64,000 bases of DNA from positions 1-64,000 of the forward strand of contig JBGSJV010000010.1 in NCBI GenBank assembly GCA_041741535.1, read 5' to 3'. Positions 51,937-60,702 of the stretch are shown here, one piece after another. The position numbers and the translations under genes were made by a program. The notes beneath the pieces are model-generated. The model had not been told where the DNA came from. It saw only the letters and a program-made list of their open reading frames with translations, and did no database searches. This DNA is from M30B19 sp041741535. Lineage in GTDB: Bacteria > Planctomycetota > Planctomycetia > Pirellulales > Pirellulaceae. Each line of letters begins with the position of its first letter. Positions within the stretch are counted from its first letter, which is position 1.

Positions 51937-53499
51937 CTACTCGACTCTCGACGGAACAATGCCTAAGGTCTGCACACTTTGCCCGATAGGTAGATGACTC
52001 TTATCTCTCCAGAATAATAGCCGCGGCAGTGGCTCGGTAGTGTCATAAACCACTTCCGCACGACTGGAGGCTTCCCCGTTTTCGAAATATCCGATAATTT
52101 CGGCACGATAGACATCACCCTTACAACAGACAAAGGGCGCAATCGCCTTCATGGTGGTCAAATCGACAATCAACTCCGCCAACAGCCAGGTTTCATAGCG
52201 GCGATTCAGGTCCGTGAACTCGGGGTCGTTCAGTTCGTATTCGCGATACGAGATAATCTGTTCGACTTGTTCGGGTGTTAACCCAGGAATGCCTTCCAAG
52301 ACTCTTCGTGGAGCTTGCATGATATTGATTCGACCTGGGATGGTTGCTGCCGAGACCGTCGTGAGATTGTCCATCATCGACGCCAATCCAATGCCAAATT
52401 CCAGCGGGTTGGCCATCGAAACCGGTGACTCCAACACCGTTTCCGTACTCTCACCATCAAACGTGATCGATGTTCGAGCGTCAACGAGATCCAACAGTTG
52501 CGTGAACTTGTTGGAGCCTTCGGCGGTGCTAAGATCGATTTCGCCGTTGGGCGGGCCATTGTCTTCATCCTCGGGCATCTCTTCGGCGTAAGGCCCGTTG
52601 ATACGATAGGCCAAGATAAAATTAACCCAGCGGGACGGCAACACGGAACTAAGGTCGCGCTCCAGCTCCTGCAAGTCGTCTTTGTTGATGTCGATCCGCT
52701 GCAAGCCTTCCCAGTTTTTGTTGGCTTCTTGCGAAAAGATCGTTAGAAAATTGGCCCAACCCAGCTGCATGTCGGGCTCGCTGCCGACCGCCGATTGATC
52801 CGTGATTTCGTCTTGATCGAGAATGCCATTGCGGTTGACGTCGTTACCAAACAAGAGCTCGGGAGTCACGCCCCGAACCAGCAGCAATTCTTCGACGCTG
52901 ACCAACGCGCCATTCTTGGCCAAATACGCGGGACTTAGGCCAGCGTAATAGCCCGATTCAGCTCCCATTTCGCGCGGCTCTTCGTCCAAGTCAATCCAGT
53001 CCAAGATGGCTTCGGCGACATCTTCGGTCATCTCCGGCAACGTCATCAAAAGTTGCACCCCAACGCCTGGTTGCAGTTCATCCATCTTGGGCAGGATATT
53101 CAAATTAAGCTTGGTGGATTCGTCGGTCATCCCGAAGCGAAACGAGGACGGATAACCCGCGTCGTCCATCCCTGGGGCGATGATCGAGAAGTATCCTGTC
53201 GTCATCGGATCGGGTTCCGGATCGATGCGAATCAAGCGACCTTGAAACGTGTTGGGGTTCTCCCACAGCCCACCACTTTCCCGCACGACATCCCGACCTT
53301 GGGCCAGGAACATCCGGGTCGCTTCGGCACCGCTGTCCACCAACAATCGCGATTGGCTGCGTTGCCCCGCGAGAATCGTGGCTTCATAGTCCGCACGTGA
53401 CAGCAAGGCAAACGAATAGGCGGCCAACGTCATTAGGATCACGGCCAGGAAGACCAACAGCAACACAAAACCGCGCGGTCGATTTCGACTATTCGACAT
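51937..53499 (-). CDS. gspK: Type II secretion minor pseudopilin K
   Basis: 520 residues. A prepilin-like N-terminus (RGFVLLLVFLAVILMTLAAYSFAL, without Glu5 as in GspK), then the large GspK alpha domain with a Ca-type loop (NDVNRNGILDQDE), a helix-hairpin-helix region (INIMQAPRRVLEGIPGLTPEQVEQII) and a final pilin-like beta-region. GspK caps the pseudopilus tip with I and J. The start overlaps gspJ by 11 bp. It is larger than the usual 320-residue GspK, with the extra length in the middle. Confidence 0.88.
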   Translation of the reverse strand: MSNSRNRPRGFVLLLVFLAVILMTLAAYSFALLSRADYEATILAGQRSQSRLLVDSGAEATRMFLAQGRDVVRESGGLWENPNTFQGRLIRIDPEPDPMTTGYFSIIAPGMDDAGYPSSFRFGMTDESTKLNLNILPKMDELQPGVGVQLLMTLPEMTEDVAEAILDWIDLDEEPREMGAESGYYAGLSPAYLAKNGALVSVEELLLVRGVTPELLFGNDVNRNGILDQDEITDQSAVGSEPDMQLGWANFLTIFSQEANKNWEGLQRIDINKDDLQELERDLSSVLPSRWVNFILAYRINGPYAEEMPEDEDNGPPNGEIDLSTAEGSNKFTQLLDLVDARTSITFDGESTETVLESPVSMANPLEFGIGLASMMDNLTTVSAATIPGRINIMQAPRRVLEGIPGLTPEQVEQIISYREYELNDPEFTDLNRRYETWLLAELIVDLTTMKAIAPFVCCKGDVYRAEIIGYFENGEASSRAEVVYDTTEPLPRLLFWRDKSHLPIGQSVQTLGIVPSRVE

Positions 53500-54424
53500 A
53501 GTTCATCATCTCCTCGCGGGCCTGGATCGCGGCAGCCGACTCTGCCACCGGCAAGTGCACGACGGTGCGATATTCTTGCATGGCAAACGCGGCCTCTAGA
53601 TCGCCCGTCCGCGCCTGCTGTTGAACGACTTCAGCGGTTCGGGGATCCACTTGCAACGTGATTTCAACCGCGACCGGAAGCGTTCGCATTTCATTGCTGT
53701 CCCACTCCGAATACCACTGGTCGCCATCGTAATAACGAAATGCCAGACCCTTGACTTCTTCCGCCATCATTTCGAATCCGGAGACCGGCCCACCACCTTG
53801 ATCGGCAAAGCGTTTCGCGGCGCGATCAAATTCCATACGCAGCAAACCAATTCGCGGACCGCTGTCGGGCTGTGTGTCGTTGCCGGAATTCGTATCTTCT
53901 TCGACGGTTCCCACCATGTACTGAATGTTCAAGATTTCACTGGGGATGCTAACCACACGACCGGTTTTTCCATCAACCACCGGTGCGAACTGATCACGCC
54001 GCGGCAAGCGAGAAATGTCGAAAGAAATCGAATTAGGCCCCCCAGCCAATCCCGGCTGCTCCACGACTTGTTCTTCTTCCTCTTCGACAGGTTCTTCTTC
54101 GGCTTGACCTTCTTCGCCGGCAGCCGCCGCCAGGGCTTCCTCCGCGTCGGCGATCGATTCGTCCAAGGCCGTTTCGTCCACTGGCTTGTATTGCACCGCA
54201 GCCCGCAGATCAAAAGCCATGACTTGCAGCACGGCTCGCGCGGCTCGGGATCGGGTCAATTCATTCCGCTCCACTTGGATATTCATCAAATACATCTGGC
54301 TGGCGGCAGCCAACAACCCCGTGATGACAATGCACAGAGCCAGCGACAACATCACCTCGACCAGAGTAAAACCGACTCGTTGAACCCGCCCGCCGAATGA
54401 ACACATCATGTTGCTACAACTCAT
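53489..54424 (-). CDS. gspJ: Type II secretion minor pseudopilin J-like
   Basis: 311 residues. The prepilin motif RVGFTLVEVMLSLALCIVITGLLAAASQMYLM has Gly-Phe cleavage and Glu5. An acidic low-complexity run (EEGQAEEEPVEEEEEQVVEQ) lies at about 100-120, which is unusual for this family, and a C-terminal pilin fold follows. Overlaps gspI by 4 bp (ATGA), so the genes are coupled. Confidence 0.85.
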   Translation of the reverse strand: MSCSNMMCSFGGRVQRVGFTLVEVMLSLALCIVITGLLAAASQMYLMNIQVERNELTRSRAARAVLQVMAFDLRAAVQYKPVDETALDESIADAEEALAAAAGEEGQAEEEPVEEEEEQVVEQPGLAGGPNSISFDISRLPRRDQFAPVVDGKTGRVVSIPSEILNIQYMVGTVEEDTNSGNDTQPDSGPRIGLLRMEFDRAAKRFADQGGGPVSGFEMMAEEVKGLAFRYYDGDQWYSEWDSNEMRTLPVAVEITLQVDPRTAEVVQQQARTGDLEAAFAMQEYRTVVHLPVAESAAAIQAREEMMNYVE

Positions 54425-54840
54425 TGGGCTAACTCGGCAGCAAAATCAGGATCGGGAATCCAACGGACCAATACAAACTCCAACGGTTCGGAGTAAGTCG
54501 CTGGGTCTTGCGTCACGGTCACGCGAACATTCAACAATCCGGGAGTGTCCGTTGCCGACGAACTAACCGCAAAGGTCCAATCCGGATCGTTCGGAAATTG
54601 GCCTTGAGTATTACCAGCGGCGGTCACCCCAGCAGCGATCTCCGCCATCTTTCCTTCACACAACAACTGTCCCATGGTGAGATCCCGCGCATCCGCACCA
54701 CTTTGACGTCCTAGAGAAGTCAATGTCGCAATCCCTGCCAGTGCGACCACCAGCACCAACAACGCCAGCATCACTTCGAGCAGCGTCATGCCGCGCTGCG
54801 CATTAGAAATCGACGGAAGGCGAGGTGGGAATTTTTTCAT
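54421..54840 (-). CDS. gspI: Type II secretion minor pseudopilin I-like
   Basis: 139 residues. Prepilin N-terminus AQRGMTLLEVMLALLVLVVALAGIATLTSLGRQ (Gly before Met, Glu5), short pilin beta-sheet with the GspI-typical VRVTVTQDP region and GKMAEIAAGV. It overlaps gspH by 4 bp. The small size fits GspI. Confidence 0.87.
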   Translation of the reverse strand: MKKFPPRLPSISNAQRGMTLLEVMLALLVLVVALAGIATLTSLGRQSGADARDLTMGQLLCEGKMAEIAAGVTAAGNTQGQFPNDPDWTFAVSSSATDTPGLLNVRVTVTQDPATYSEPLEFVLVRWIPDPDFAAELAQ

Positions 54841-55436
54841 TCGAAGTCCGAAGTCAACATCATGTCGCTTACAACCGAGGTACCTGTCAAGGATCTTAAT
54901 TCGACACGCAATCCAGCCCCCGTATCGTTTGCCAAAAATACTCGCGCTGGTTGAGCCGTGCCGTCCGGATAGAACAGGATGCGGCTGTAGTTAGGAACGT
55001 CCGTCACTTGACTGACCTGGGATCGCGAGTCCGGGCTGACATTTGATCCAGCAAACAAAACCCCCATTTCCAAGATGTTGCTGCGGATGTCCGACGTGCC
55101 GTTCCACGCCATCTCCTCGTCCGGAACCGGTGGTAACGGCTTGGGAATCAAGGGATTAAACTCCATCACAAAGAAAGTACGAAAGCCGGTTTGATAATAA
55201 AATGCGACTTCGTTACCGGAACGAATGGATTGATTTCTGGCTTCGGCAAAAGCACCCTGAACCCGATCCGCCGATGCCCGCAACCGGTGGGTGTCCATCG
55301 TGTCCAAGGCCATGGGCATGGTCACACCCGCGAGGACCACAAGAATCCCCAACACCAACAATAGTTCCAGCAAGGTGTAGCCGGCTGACCGCGAACCTCG
55401 CATCGAAATGGCAGCCATTGTCTTCATCCCAACCAT
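54837..55436 (-). CDS. gspH: Type II secretion pseudopilin H-like
   Basis: 199 residues (ATG at 55436; several in-frame ATGs downstream and a TTG at 55448). Prepilin motif SAGYTLLELLLVLGILVVLAGVTMPMALD with Gly-Tyr cleavage and Glu5, followed by the GspH-like alpha-helix RVQGAFAEARNQSIRSGNEV and a beta-sheet. First gene after the internal terminator that follows gspG. Confidence 0.85.
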   Translation of the reverse strand: MVGMKTMAAISMRGSRSAGYTLLELLLVLGILVVLAGVTMPMALDTMDTHRLRASADRVQGAFAEARNQSIRSGNEVAFYYQTGFRTFFVMEFNPLIPKPLPPVPDEEMAWNGTSDIRSNILEMGVLFAGSNVSPDSRSQVSQVTDVPNYSRILFYPDGTAQPARVFLANDTGAGLRVELRSLTGTSVVSDMMLTSDFE

Positions 55437-55457
55437 TCTAGAAGCCAAAAGCGGTCC

Positions 55458-55486
55458 AAAAAAAATGCCCGTGACAGTCCACGGGC
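55458..55486 (-). terminator. Intra-operon terminator between gspG and gspH
   Basis: On the minus strand: stem GCCCGTG (55480-55486) with CACGGGC (55467-55473), 6-base loop, followed by a run of eight Ts (55458-55465). It lies 36 bp after the gspG stop and 22 bp before the gspH start. Confidence 0.9.
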
Positions 55487-55522
55487 AATCCGTCTTGCCA
55501 GAGAGTAGCCCTACTCCACGAC

Positions 55523-55972
55523 TTAGTCTTCACTGGAAATGTCGTCTTCCGTTCCCAACTTTCCATCTTGGCCAGCCGACACCACCACGACCCGATTGTT
55601 CACCGGGTCGACTTGAAGCGTGTAAGCACCATTCCAGGGATCCGCTTCGAGCTTCTCAACAAACGGTCGGCGCCACTTGCGATCACTAACCCCTTGCGGC
55701 CGAGTCAAAAGGTCTTCCAGTTGAGTGGGAAAGAAGCCGACGTCAATCTTGAACCGCTTGCACGCTTCCGCATAACCCCGGGCTTTGATCTGAGCCTGAC
55801 GTTCCGACGCGGTGTCTTGGGCATTCATCATGGCCCCGACACCAATCCCAGCTAGCACGATAATGATCGCTAGCACCAACATGACTTCCAACAGGGTAAA
55901 GCCAACGCGAGCAGTCGCCATCGACCGGCGCCCGAGTGCTCCACCTTTACGAACCAACAAATGACGCTTCAT
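55523..55972 (-). CDS. gspG: Type II secretion major pseudopilin G
   Basis: 149 residues. Long basic leader (MKRHLLVRKGGALGRRSMATARVG), cleavage before FTLLEVMLVLAIIIVLAGIGVGAMM with Glu5, and the GspG C-terminus with Asp-rich Ca loop (GQDGKLGTEDDISSED). This is the main pilus subunit of the T2SS pseudopilus. GGAGAGA lies 5 bases before the ATG. The terminator directly downstream should keep gspG mRNA more abundant than the minor pilins. Confidence 0.93.
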   Translation of the reverse strand: MKRHLLVRKGGALGRRSMATARVGFTLLEVMLVLAIIIVLAGIGVGAMMNAQDTASERQAQIKARGYAEACKRFKIDVGFFPTQLEDLLTRPQGVSDRKWRRPFVEKLEADPWNGAYTLQVDPVNNRVVVVSAGQDGKLGTEDDISSED

Positions 55973-56756
55973 GATTCTCTCCGCCGTAAAAACTCTTTTA
56001 TGTCAATCTTTTCCGCGTTGACCACGACTCGGGATTTCACCACGATTCTGGGAGCGACGCAGGACCAGCTTTCGCTTCTTCATCCATCTCCGCCAAACCC
56101 GCTCGATCCGTGCACCGCCTCCAAACGCAAGTTTGCGTATGGGAATCGCGAGCGCACCAGACTTCGCCGGCCGGGAGCCAAGCGAGTGCTGCTTGCAGCT
56201 TTTCGCATGTTCTGGCCAGCGTCCGCATTTCCGAAGCGGGCTGCGATGCTAACCGGGAACTCTCCATAAATAAACACGAATTCTTGCAGCGGGTTTCGCA
56301 AAAAAAATTGCGATTCGTGGTCTATCAATCGGTTCGGCTTATTTTTGGACGGTTCCGCCCAGCATAATTGCCGGTGTGAAATTGCCGCGTGCCTTTCTCT
56401 TCTGCATCGAGAAAAAAAACATGGATCGGCCGCTTCTCCACCGGTTTGTACAGCTTATTCGCCCCTATCCGGTTTACCTGCCAACAGAGACAAGGGTTTC
56501 GCCGAATCCGAGTTTCTCTGTGAATTTCTAATTCAAGGCTATTTTTAAGGCCAAAAGCGGGTATACTAAAAATCCGCAAAAAGACAGTGGCGGCTCCAGT
56601 AGGAACTGCAAAGCTGTTACCCACCCCACCAGTCGACTGGCCCGTGAGCGATGAGCCCATTCCGGGACGTTTTTTCATGGCCTCGACCTCTTAGCCAACA
56701 AGTCCTTGGCTTCCATTCCCCATGTTCATCAAGTTCCACCAATCGGAGGATTGTTT
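55973..56756. other. Intergenic region between the pseudopilin operon and the DUF1501 cluster
   Basis: About 780 bp between divergent genes. Only short, low-quality ORFs. It must hold the promoters for both directions. I see no RNA gene or repeat. Confidence 0.45.
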
Positions 56757-58067
56757 ATGAAACGATGCACGGATCATCCTATGTCACGGCGCAATGTGCT
56801 TAGTGTCGGCGCGCTGGCTGGGTTGGGCTTGACCTTTACCGATTTCTTACGGCTCAAGTCCGCACAAGCTGATCAGAAAGATTATGTCTCGAAAGAGGGC
56901 CCCGCCAAAAGTGTGATTTTTATCTTTCTGCCGGGCGGAATGGCTCATCAAGAATCGTTTGATCCCAAACCTTACGCACCACTGGAGTATCGTGGTCCTT
57001 TGGGCAGTATCGCAACCAGCATTGCTGGTGTCCGGTTCGGGGAACTGATGCCACATACCGCTCAAATCGCGGATCGCTTGTGCATCTGTCCTTCGATGAC
57101 CCACGGTGAAGCGGCACACGAACGCGGGACGCACAACATGTATACGGGATACCGACCAAGTCCCGCTCTGCAATATCCGAGCATGGGGAGCGTGGTCTCG
57201 CACGAGTTTGGTCCACGTCATGATCTGCCACCGTATGTAATGATCCCAAGCCTACCCAACGTCTACGCGGGTACGGGCTATTTGAGTTCTTCCTACGCCG
57301 GCTTCAGTCTGGGCGCGGACCCGGCTGGTGATGGCTTCAAAGTGCGAGACCTGGAGTTGCCGGGAGGGGTTGACGAGCAACGGTTCGGTCGCCGCCGCAA
57401 TATGCTGGAAGCGGTCAATCAGTACTTCACGTCGAAGGAACAAGCGGACTCGCTGAACGCCGTTGATACGTTCTACCAACGAGCCTATTCGATTCTCAGT
57501 AGCGAAAAAGCGCGATTGGCGTTTGACATCGACAAGGAAGATCCCGCGCTGCGAGATCGCTATGGTCGCAACACCGCCGGTGCTCGGTTGCTGTTGGCTC
57601 GGCGGTTGGTCGAATCCGGTGTTCGCTTCGTGTCGTTAACATACGGCGGCTGGGACCACCACGACAATATCGAAGGAAACATGCGCGGCCAAATGCCACC
57701 GTTGGACCAAGGCTTTGCGACGCTGATCCGCGACCTTGAAGAACGCGGCCTGTTGGATAGCACTCTGGTTTGCATGTGTACGGAGTTTGGCCGCACTCCC
57801 AAAATCAATCAAACCGGTGGTCGCGACCATTGGCCGAAAGTGTTCACAACCGTGATGGCCGGCGGTGGCCTGAAGAAGGGCATCGTCTATGGCAGCAGCA
57901 ACTCCACCGCCAGTGAACCGGAAGACAATCCACTGACCGTCGAAGATTGGGCGACAACCGTTTACGACCGGTTGGGCATCGTTGCCGACAAAGAACTCAT
58001 GGCGCCCGGCAACCGCCCGATTGAAATCTGCGATGGTGGCAAAGTGATCAAAGAGATGATCGTTTAA
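56757..58067 (+). CDS. DUF1501 exported twin-arginine protein
   Basis: 436 residues from the ATG at 56757, preceded by GGAGGA. A Tat-type signal (SRRNVLSVGALAGLGLTFTDFLRLKSAQA) is followed by the DUF1501 fold, an alkaline phosphatase/sulfatase-like fold: SVIFIFLPGGMAHQESFDPKP, ERGTHNMYTGYRPSPALQYPSMG, CTEFGRTPKINQTGGRDHWPKVFT. In planctomycetes it normally pairs with DUF1549/DUF1553 cytochrome genes, as it does here in the following genes. Exported to the periplasm; activity unknown. Confidence 0.92.
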   Translation: MKRCTDHPMSRRNVLSVGALAGLGLTFTDFLRLKSAQADQKDYVSKEGPAKSVIFIFLPGGMAHQESFDPKPYAPLEYRGPLGSIATSIAGVRFGELMPHTAQIADRLCICPSMTHGEAAHERGTHNMYTGYRPSPALQYPSMGSVVSHEFGPRHDLPPYVMIPSLPNVYAGTGYLSSSYAGFSLGADPAGDGFKVRDLELPGGVDEQRFGRRRNMLEAVNQYFTSKEQADSLNAVDTFYQRAYSILSSEKARLAFDIDKEDPALRDRYGRNTAGARLLLARRLVESGVRFVSLTYGGWDHHDNIEGNMRGQMPPLDQGFATLIRDLEERGLLDSTLVCMCTEFGRTPKINQTGGRDHWPKVFTTVMAGGGLKKGIVYGSSNSTASEPEDNPLTVEDWATTVYDRLGIVADKELMAPGNRPIEICDGGKVIKEMIV

Positions 58068-58096
58068 CACAGAATCCGTTTTTGGTCCGAAGTGTT

Positions 58097-60637
58097 ATGA
58101 AACAAAAATCCAGTGTCAATTTTTTGGTTGCCTGTTGCCTGCTATTGGGTGCCGCATTTTCCGTCAATCCCAGTCCCCAATGTCGTGAATGTGTGACGTT
58201 GGATCGGACGGATCGGTCAGATCAGTCAGATCGGACGGATCGGTCCAATCAAACGGATCGTTTTTTATCGGCGGCAAGTTCCCCGCGTCTGAATTTGATT
58301 TTGCCGCGTGGTGTGCAACGTGGGCAAACCCATACGCTGGAGTTTATCGGCGAACGATTGGGTGATGCCCAAGAGATTTTTTTCTACACCCCCGGGTTCC
58401 AAGTTCAGTCGATTGAAATGGTCGACGCCAACCGCGTGAAGGCAGTGGTGCAAGTAGCGGCCGATGTTCCGGTCGGTCGGCACATTGCTCAAGTGCGAAC
58501 CGCAACTGGCATTAGCGACTACCGGCCCTTTTGGGTGAATCATTTGCCCATCGCGGCAGAGGTCGAACCCAATAACGATCTAGCTTCCGCTCAAGCCGTG
58601 TCCATGAACGTAACGGTCGACGGCATCGTGACCAATGAAGACATCGACTATTACGCCGTTCCATGTCAGGAGGGCCAGCGACTAAGTGTGGAAATCGTCG
58701 CCATGCGACTTGGCAGCTATTTGTTTGATCCCTACATCGCGATCTTGGATGCCAATCGCTTCGAGCTAGCGGTTTCTGATGATTCGGCGCTGGCGGGTCA
58801 AGATGGTGTGTGCAGTGTTCAAGTTCCTTCCGCCGGCACGTACTACGTGATGGTGCGCGAAAGTAGTTTCGGTGGCAATGGTGAATGTCGATATCAATTG
58901 CACATTGGAGACTTCCCGCGACCGACAGCGGTATATCCGGCGGGCGGTCCAGTGGGTCAGTCGCTGTCACTACAGTTCCTGGGCGATGCCTTGGGACCAT
59001 TCGCGAGCGAAATGGCCCTACCCGCTACAAAGTCTGAGGACTTCGCCGTTCATCCCAGCGACTCCAAAGGGTTGGCGCCGTCGGGGATCAAGTTCCGCTT
59101 GAGCGAGTTTCCGAACTCGTTGGACAATGAACCAAACAATGCGGCGGCCGCTGCCACGAAGATTGAATTCCCCACCGCTGTTAACGGAATCATTACGGAA
59201 GATGGCGATCAGGACTATTTTCGTTTCACTGCAAAACAAGGCCAAGTTTGGGACATTGAAGTTTACGGTCGTCGAATTCGATCTGGCTTGGACCCCGTCG
59301 TCCATCTGCTTAAAGGTGATGGTACGTACTTGGTCGGTAGCGACGATTCTCGTGGACCGGATCCCTATCTACGCTGGACAGTTCCGGAAGATGGCGAATA
59401 CGTTTTGTGGGTCCATGACCATCTGAATCGAGGGCGCCACGACTTTGTTTATCGCGTGGAGTTCCAAAGCGTTGCTCCGGCGTTGAACATTGAAATTCCG
59501 CGGATTGAACAATACGGCCAATACCGTCAGTCGATTGTTGTGCCGCGCGGTGGTCGCTTTGGTTCTTTGATTTTGGCCAACCGCATCAACTTTGGCGGCG
59601 AAGTGGTCTTAGAGTCGGAAAACCTGCCTGCTGGCATCAGACTTCAAGCCCAGCCCATGCTGGCCAACCTCAATCAGATGCCGGTCGTATTTGAAGCCGC
59701 CGAAGATGCTCCCTTGGGAGGCCAGCTGCTGACCTTGACCGCCCGACATGCCGATCCAGCCCAAGCGATTCGCGGTCCTTTTAAGAACTCGGCAGACTTT
59801 GTTTTGGGCGAACCAAACCAATCGAAGTACATCACGGGCGAAGTCGAACAAGTGGCAATCGCGATCGTGGAAAAGCTGCCGTTCCGCATCGAGATCGAAC
59901 AACCTACTGCCCCGATTGTGTTGGATGGTACCAAAGACATCAAAATCAAGGTCCACCGCGATCCCGGATTCACTGGAAATGTGCACGTGGAATTTCCTTT
60001 CCGCTCTCCGGGCGTTGGAACTCGTGGCAATATCCAGATTCCTCCCGATCAAACGGAAGGTTTGTACCCGCTTAATGCCGCTGGCAACTCGCAAGTTGGC
60101 ACATGGCCGATTTATGCGATTGGCATGTCGGATGTGGGTGGACCTGCTTGGAGCAGTTCGCAGTTGGGAACTCTAGAAGTGGCGGCTCCCTATGTAACGA
60201 TGGAGGTCGCACGGGCCGGCTGCGAGCAAGGAGAAACGGTGTTGGTGCCCTGCAAAATCAATCAGCTGACCGCGTTTGAGGGCGAAGGCAAAGTTCAATT
60301 GTTGGGCCTACCTCCGAACTGTGAAGCCGAACCACTTACGTTTACCTCAACCACGCAAGAACTCGTGTTCCGCATCAAGACGACTGCGGAGACCACCGCC
60401 GGCAAACATCGCGGCGTGTTCTGTCAGGTTACCATCCCCGTCCGCGGCGAGTCGGTGGTCTCCAGTACCGGTGGGTTCGAATTGCAAGTGGATGTTCCGC
60501 TTCCCAAAGAAGAGCCCAAGGTTGAAGCGCCGGTCGCCACACCACCGCCACCAGCTGCCGAGGCGCCTCCGGCTCCACCGGTTGAGAAACCACTGAGCAG
60601 ACTGGAAAAGCTGCGGCTGGATTCGAAGAAAAAATAA
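58097..60637 (+). CDS. Exported protein with two PPC domains
   Basis: 846 residues. A signal peptide (NFLVACCLLLGAAFSVNPSP) is followed by a repeat-encoded low-complexity stretch (DRTDRSDQSDRTDRSNQTDR), then an Ig-like region, then two bacterial pre-peptidase C-terminal (PPC) domains (EVEPNNDLASAQAV...DYYAVPCQEGQRLSVEI and NEPNNAAAAATKI...DYFRFTAKQGQVWDIEV). A long beta-rich part and a Pro/Ala/Lys tail (PPPPAAEAPPAPPVEKP) follow. No peptidase domain is present. Between DUF1501 and DUF1549 genes, it is likely part of the same exported system. Confidence 0.82.
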   Translation: MKQKSSVNFLVACCLLLGAAFSVNPSPQCRECVTLDRTDRSDQSDRTDRSNQTDRFLSAASSPRLNLILPRGVQRGQTHTLEFIGERLGDAQEIFFYTPGFQVQSIEMVDANRVKAVVQVAADVPVGRHIAQVRTATGISDYRPFWVNHLPIAAEVEPNNDLASAQAVSMNVTVDGIVTNEDIDYYAVPCQEGQRLSVEIVAMRLGSYLFDPYIAILDANRFELAVSDDSALAGQDGVCSVQVPSAGTYYVMVRESSFGGNGECRYQLHIGDFPRPTAVYPAGGPVGQSLSLQFLGDALGPFASEMALPATKSEDFAVHPSDSKGLAPSGIKFRLSEFPNSLDNEPNNAAAAATKIEFPTAVNGIITEDGDQDYFRFTAKQGQVWDIEVYGRRIRSGLDPVVHLLKGDGTYLVGSDDSRGPDPYLRWTVPEDGEYVLWVHDHLNRGRHDFVYRVEFQSVAPALNIEIPRIEQYGQYRQSIVVPRGGRFGSLILANRINFGGEVVLESENLPAGIRLQAQPMLANLNQMPVVFEAAEDAPLGGQLLTLTARHADPAQAIRGPFKNSADFVLGEPNQSKYITGEVEQVAIAIVEKLPFRIEIEQPTAPIVLDGTKDIKIKVHRDPGFTGNVHVEFPFRSPGVGTRGNIQIPPDQTEGLYPLNAAGNSQVGTWPIYAIGMSDVGGPAWSSSQLGTLEVAAPYVTMEVARAGCEQGETVLVPCKINQLTAFEGEGKVQLLGLPPNCEAEPLTFTSTTQELVFRIKTTAETTAGKHRGVFCQVTIPVRGESVVSSTGGFELQVDVPLPKEEPKVEAPVATPPPPAAEAPPAPPVEKPLSRLEKLRLDSKKK
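58200..58262. repeat. 9-bp tandem repeat in the PPC protein gene
   Basis: Seven imperfect copies of GATCGGACG / GATCGGTCA-type 9-mers encode DRTDRSDQSDRTDRSNQTDR just after the signal peptide. Period 9 keeps the frame when copy number changes. Confidence 0.82.
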
Positions 60638-60702
60638 TCATTCGCTCCGACGGATCCCTCCCACCCACCCTACCCCGCCTTATGTTTGTTGTTGGTTCAT
60701 CC

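Noticed and set aside
56110..56367. 85-codon ORF between gspG and the DUF1501 gene
   Set aside because: No start signal, odd composition, and no recognisable motif; likely chance.
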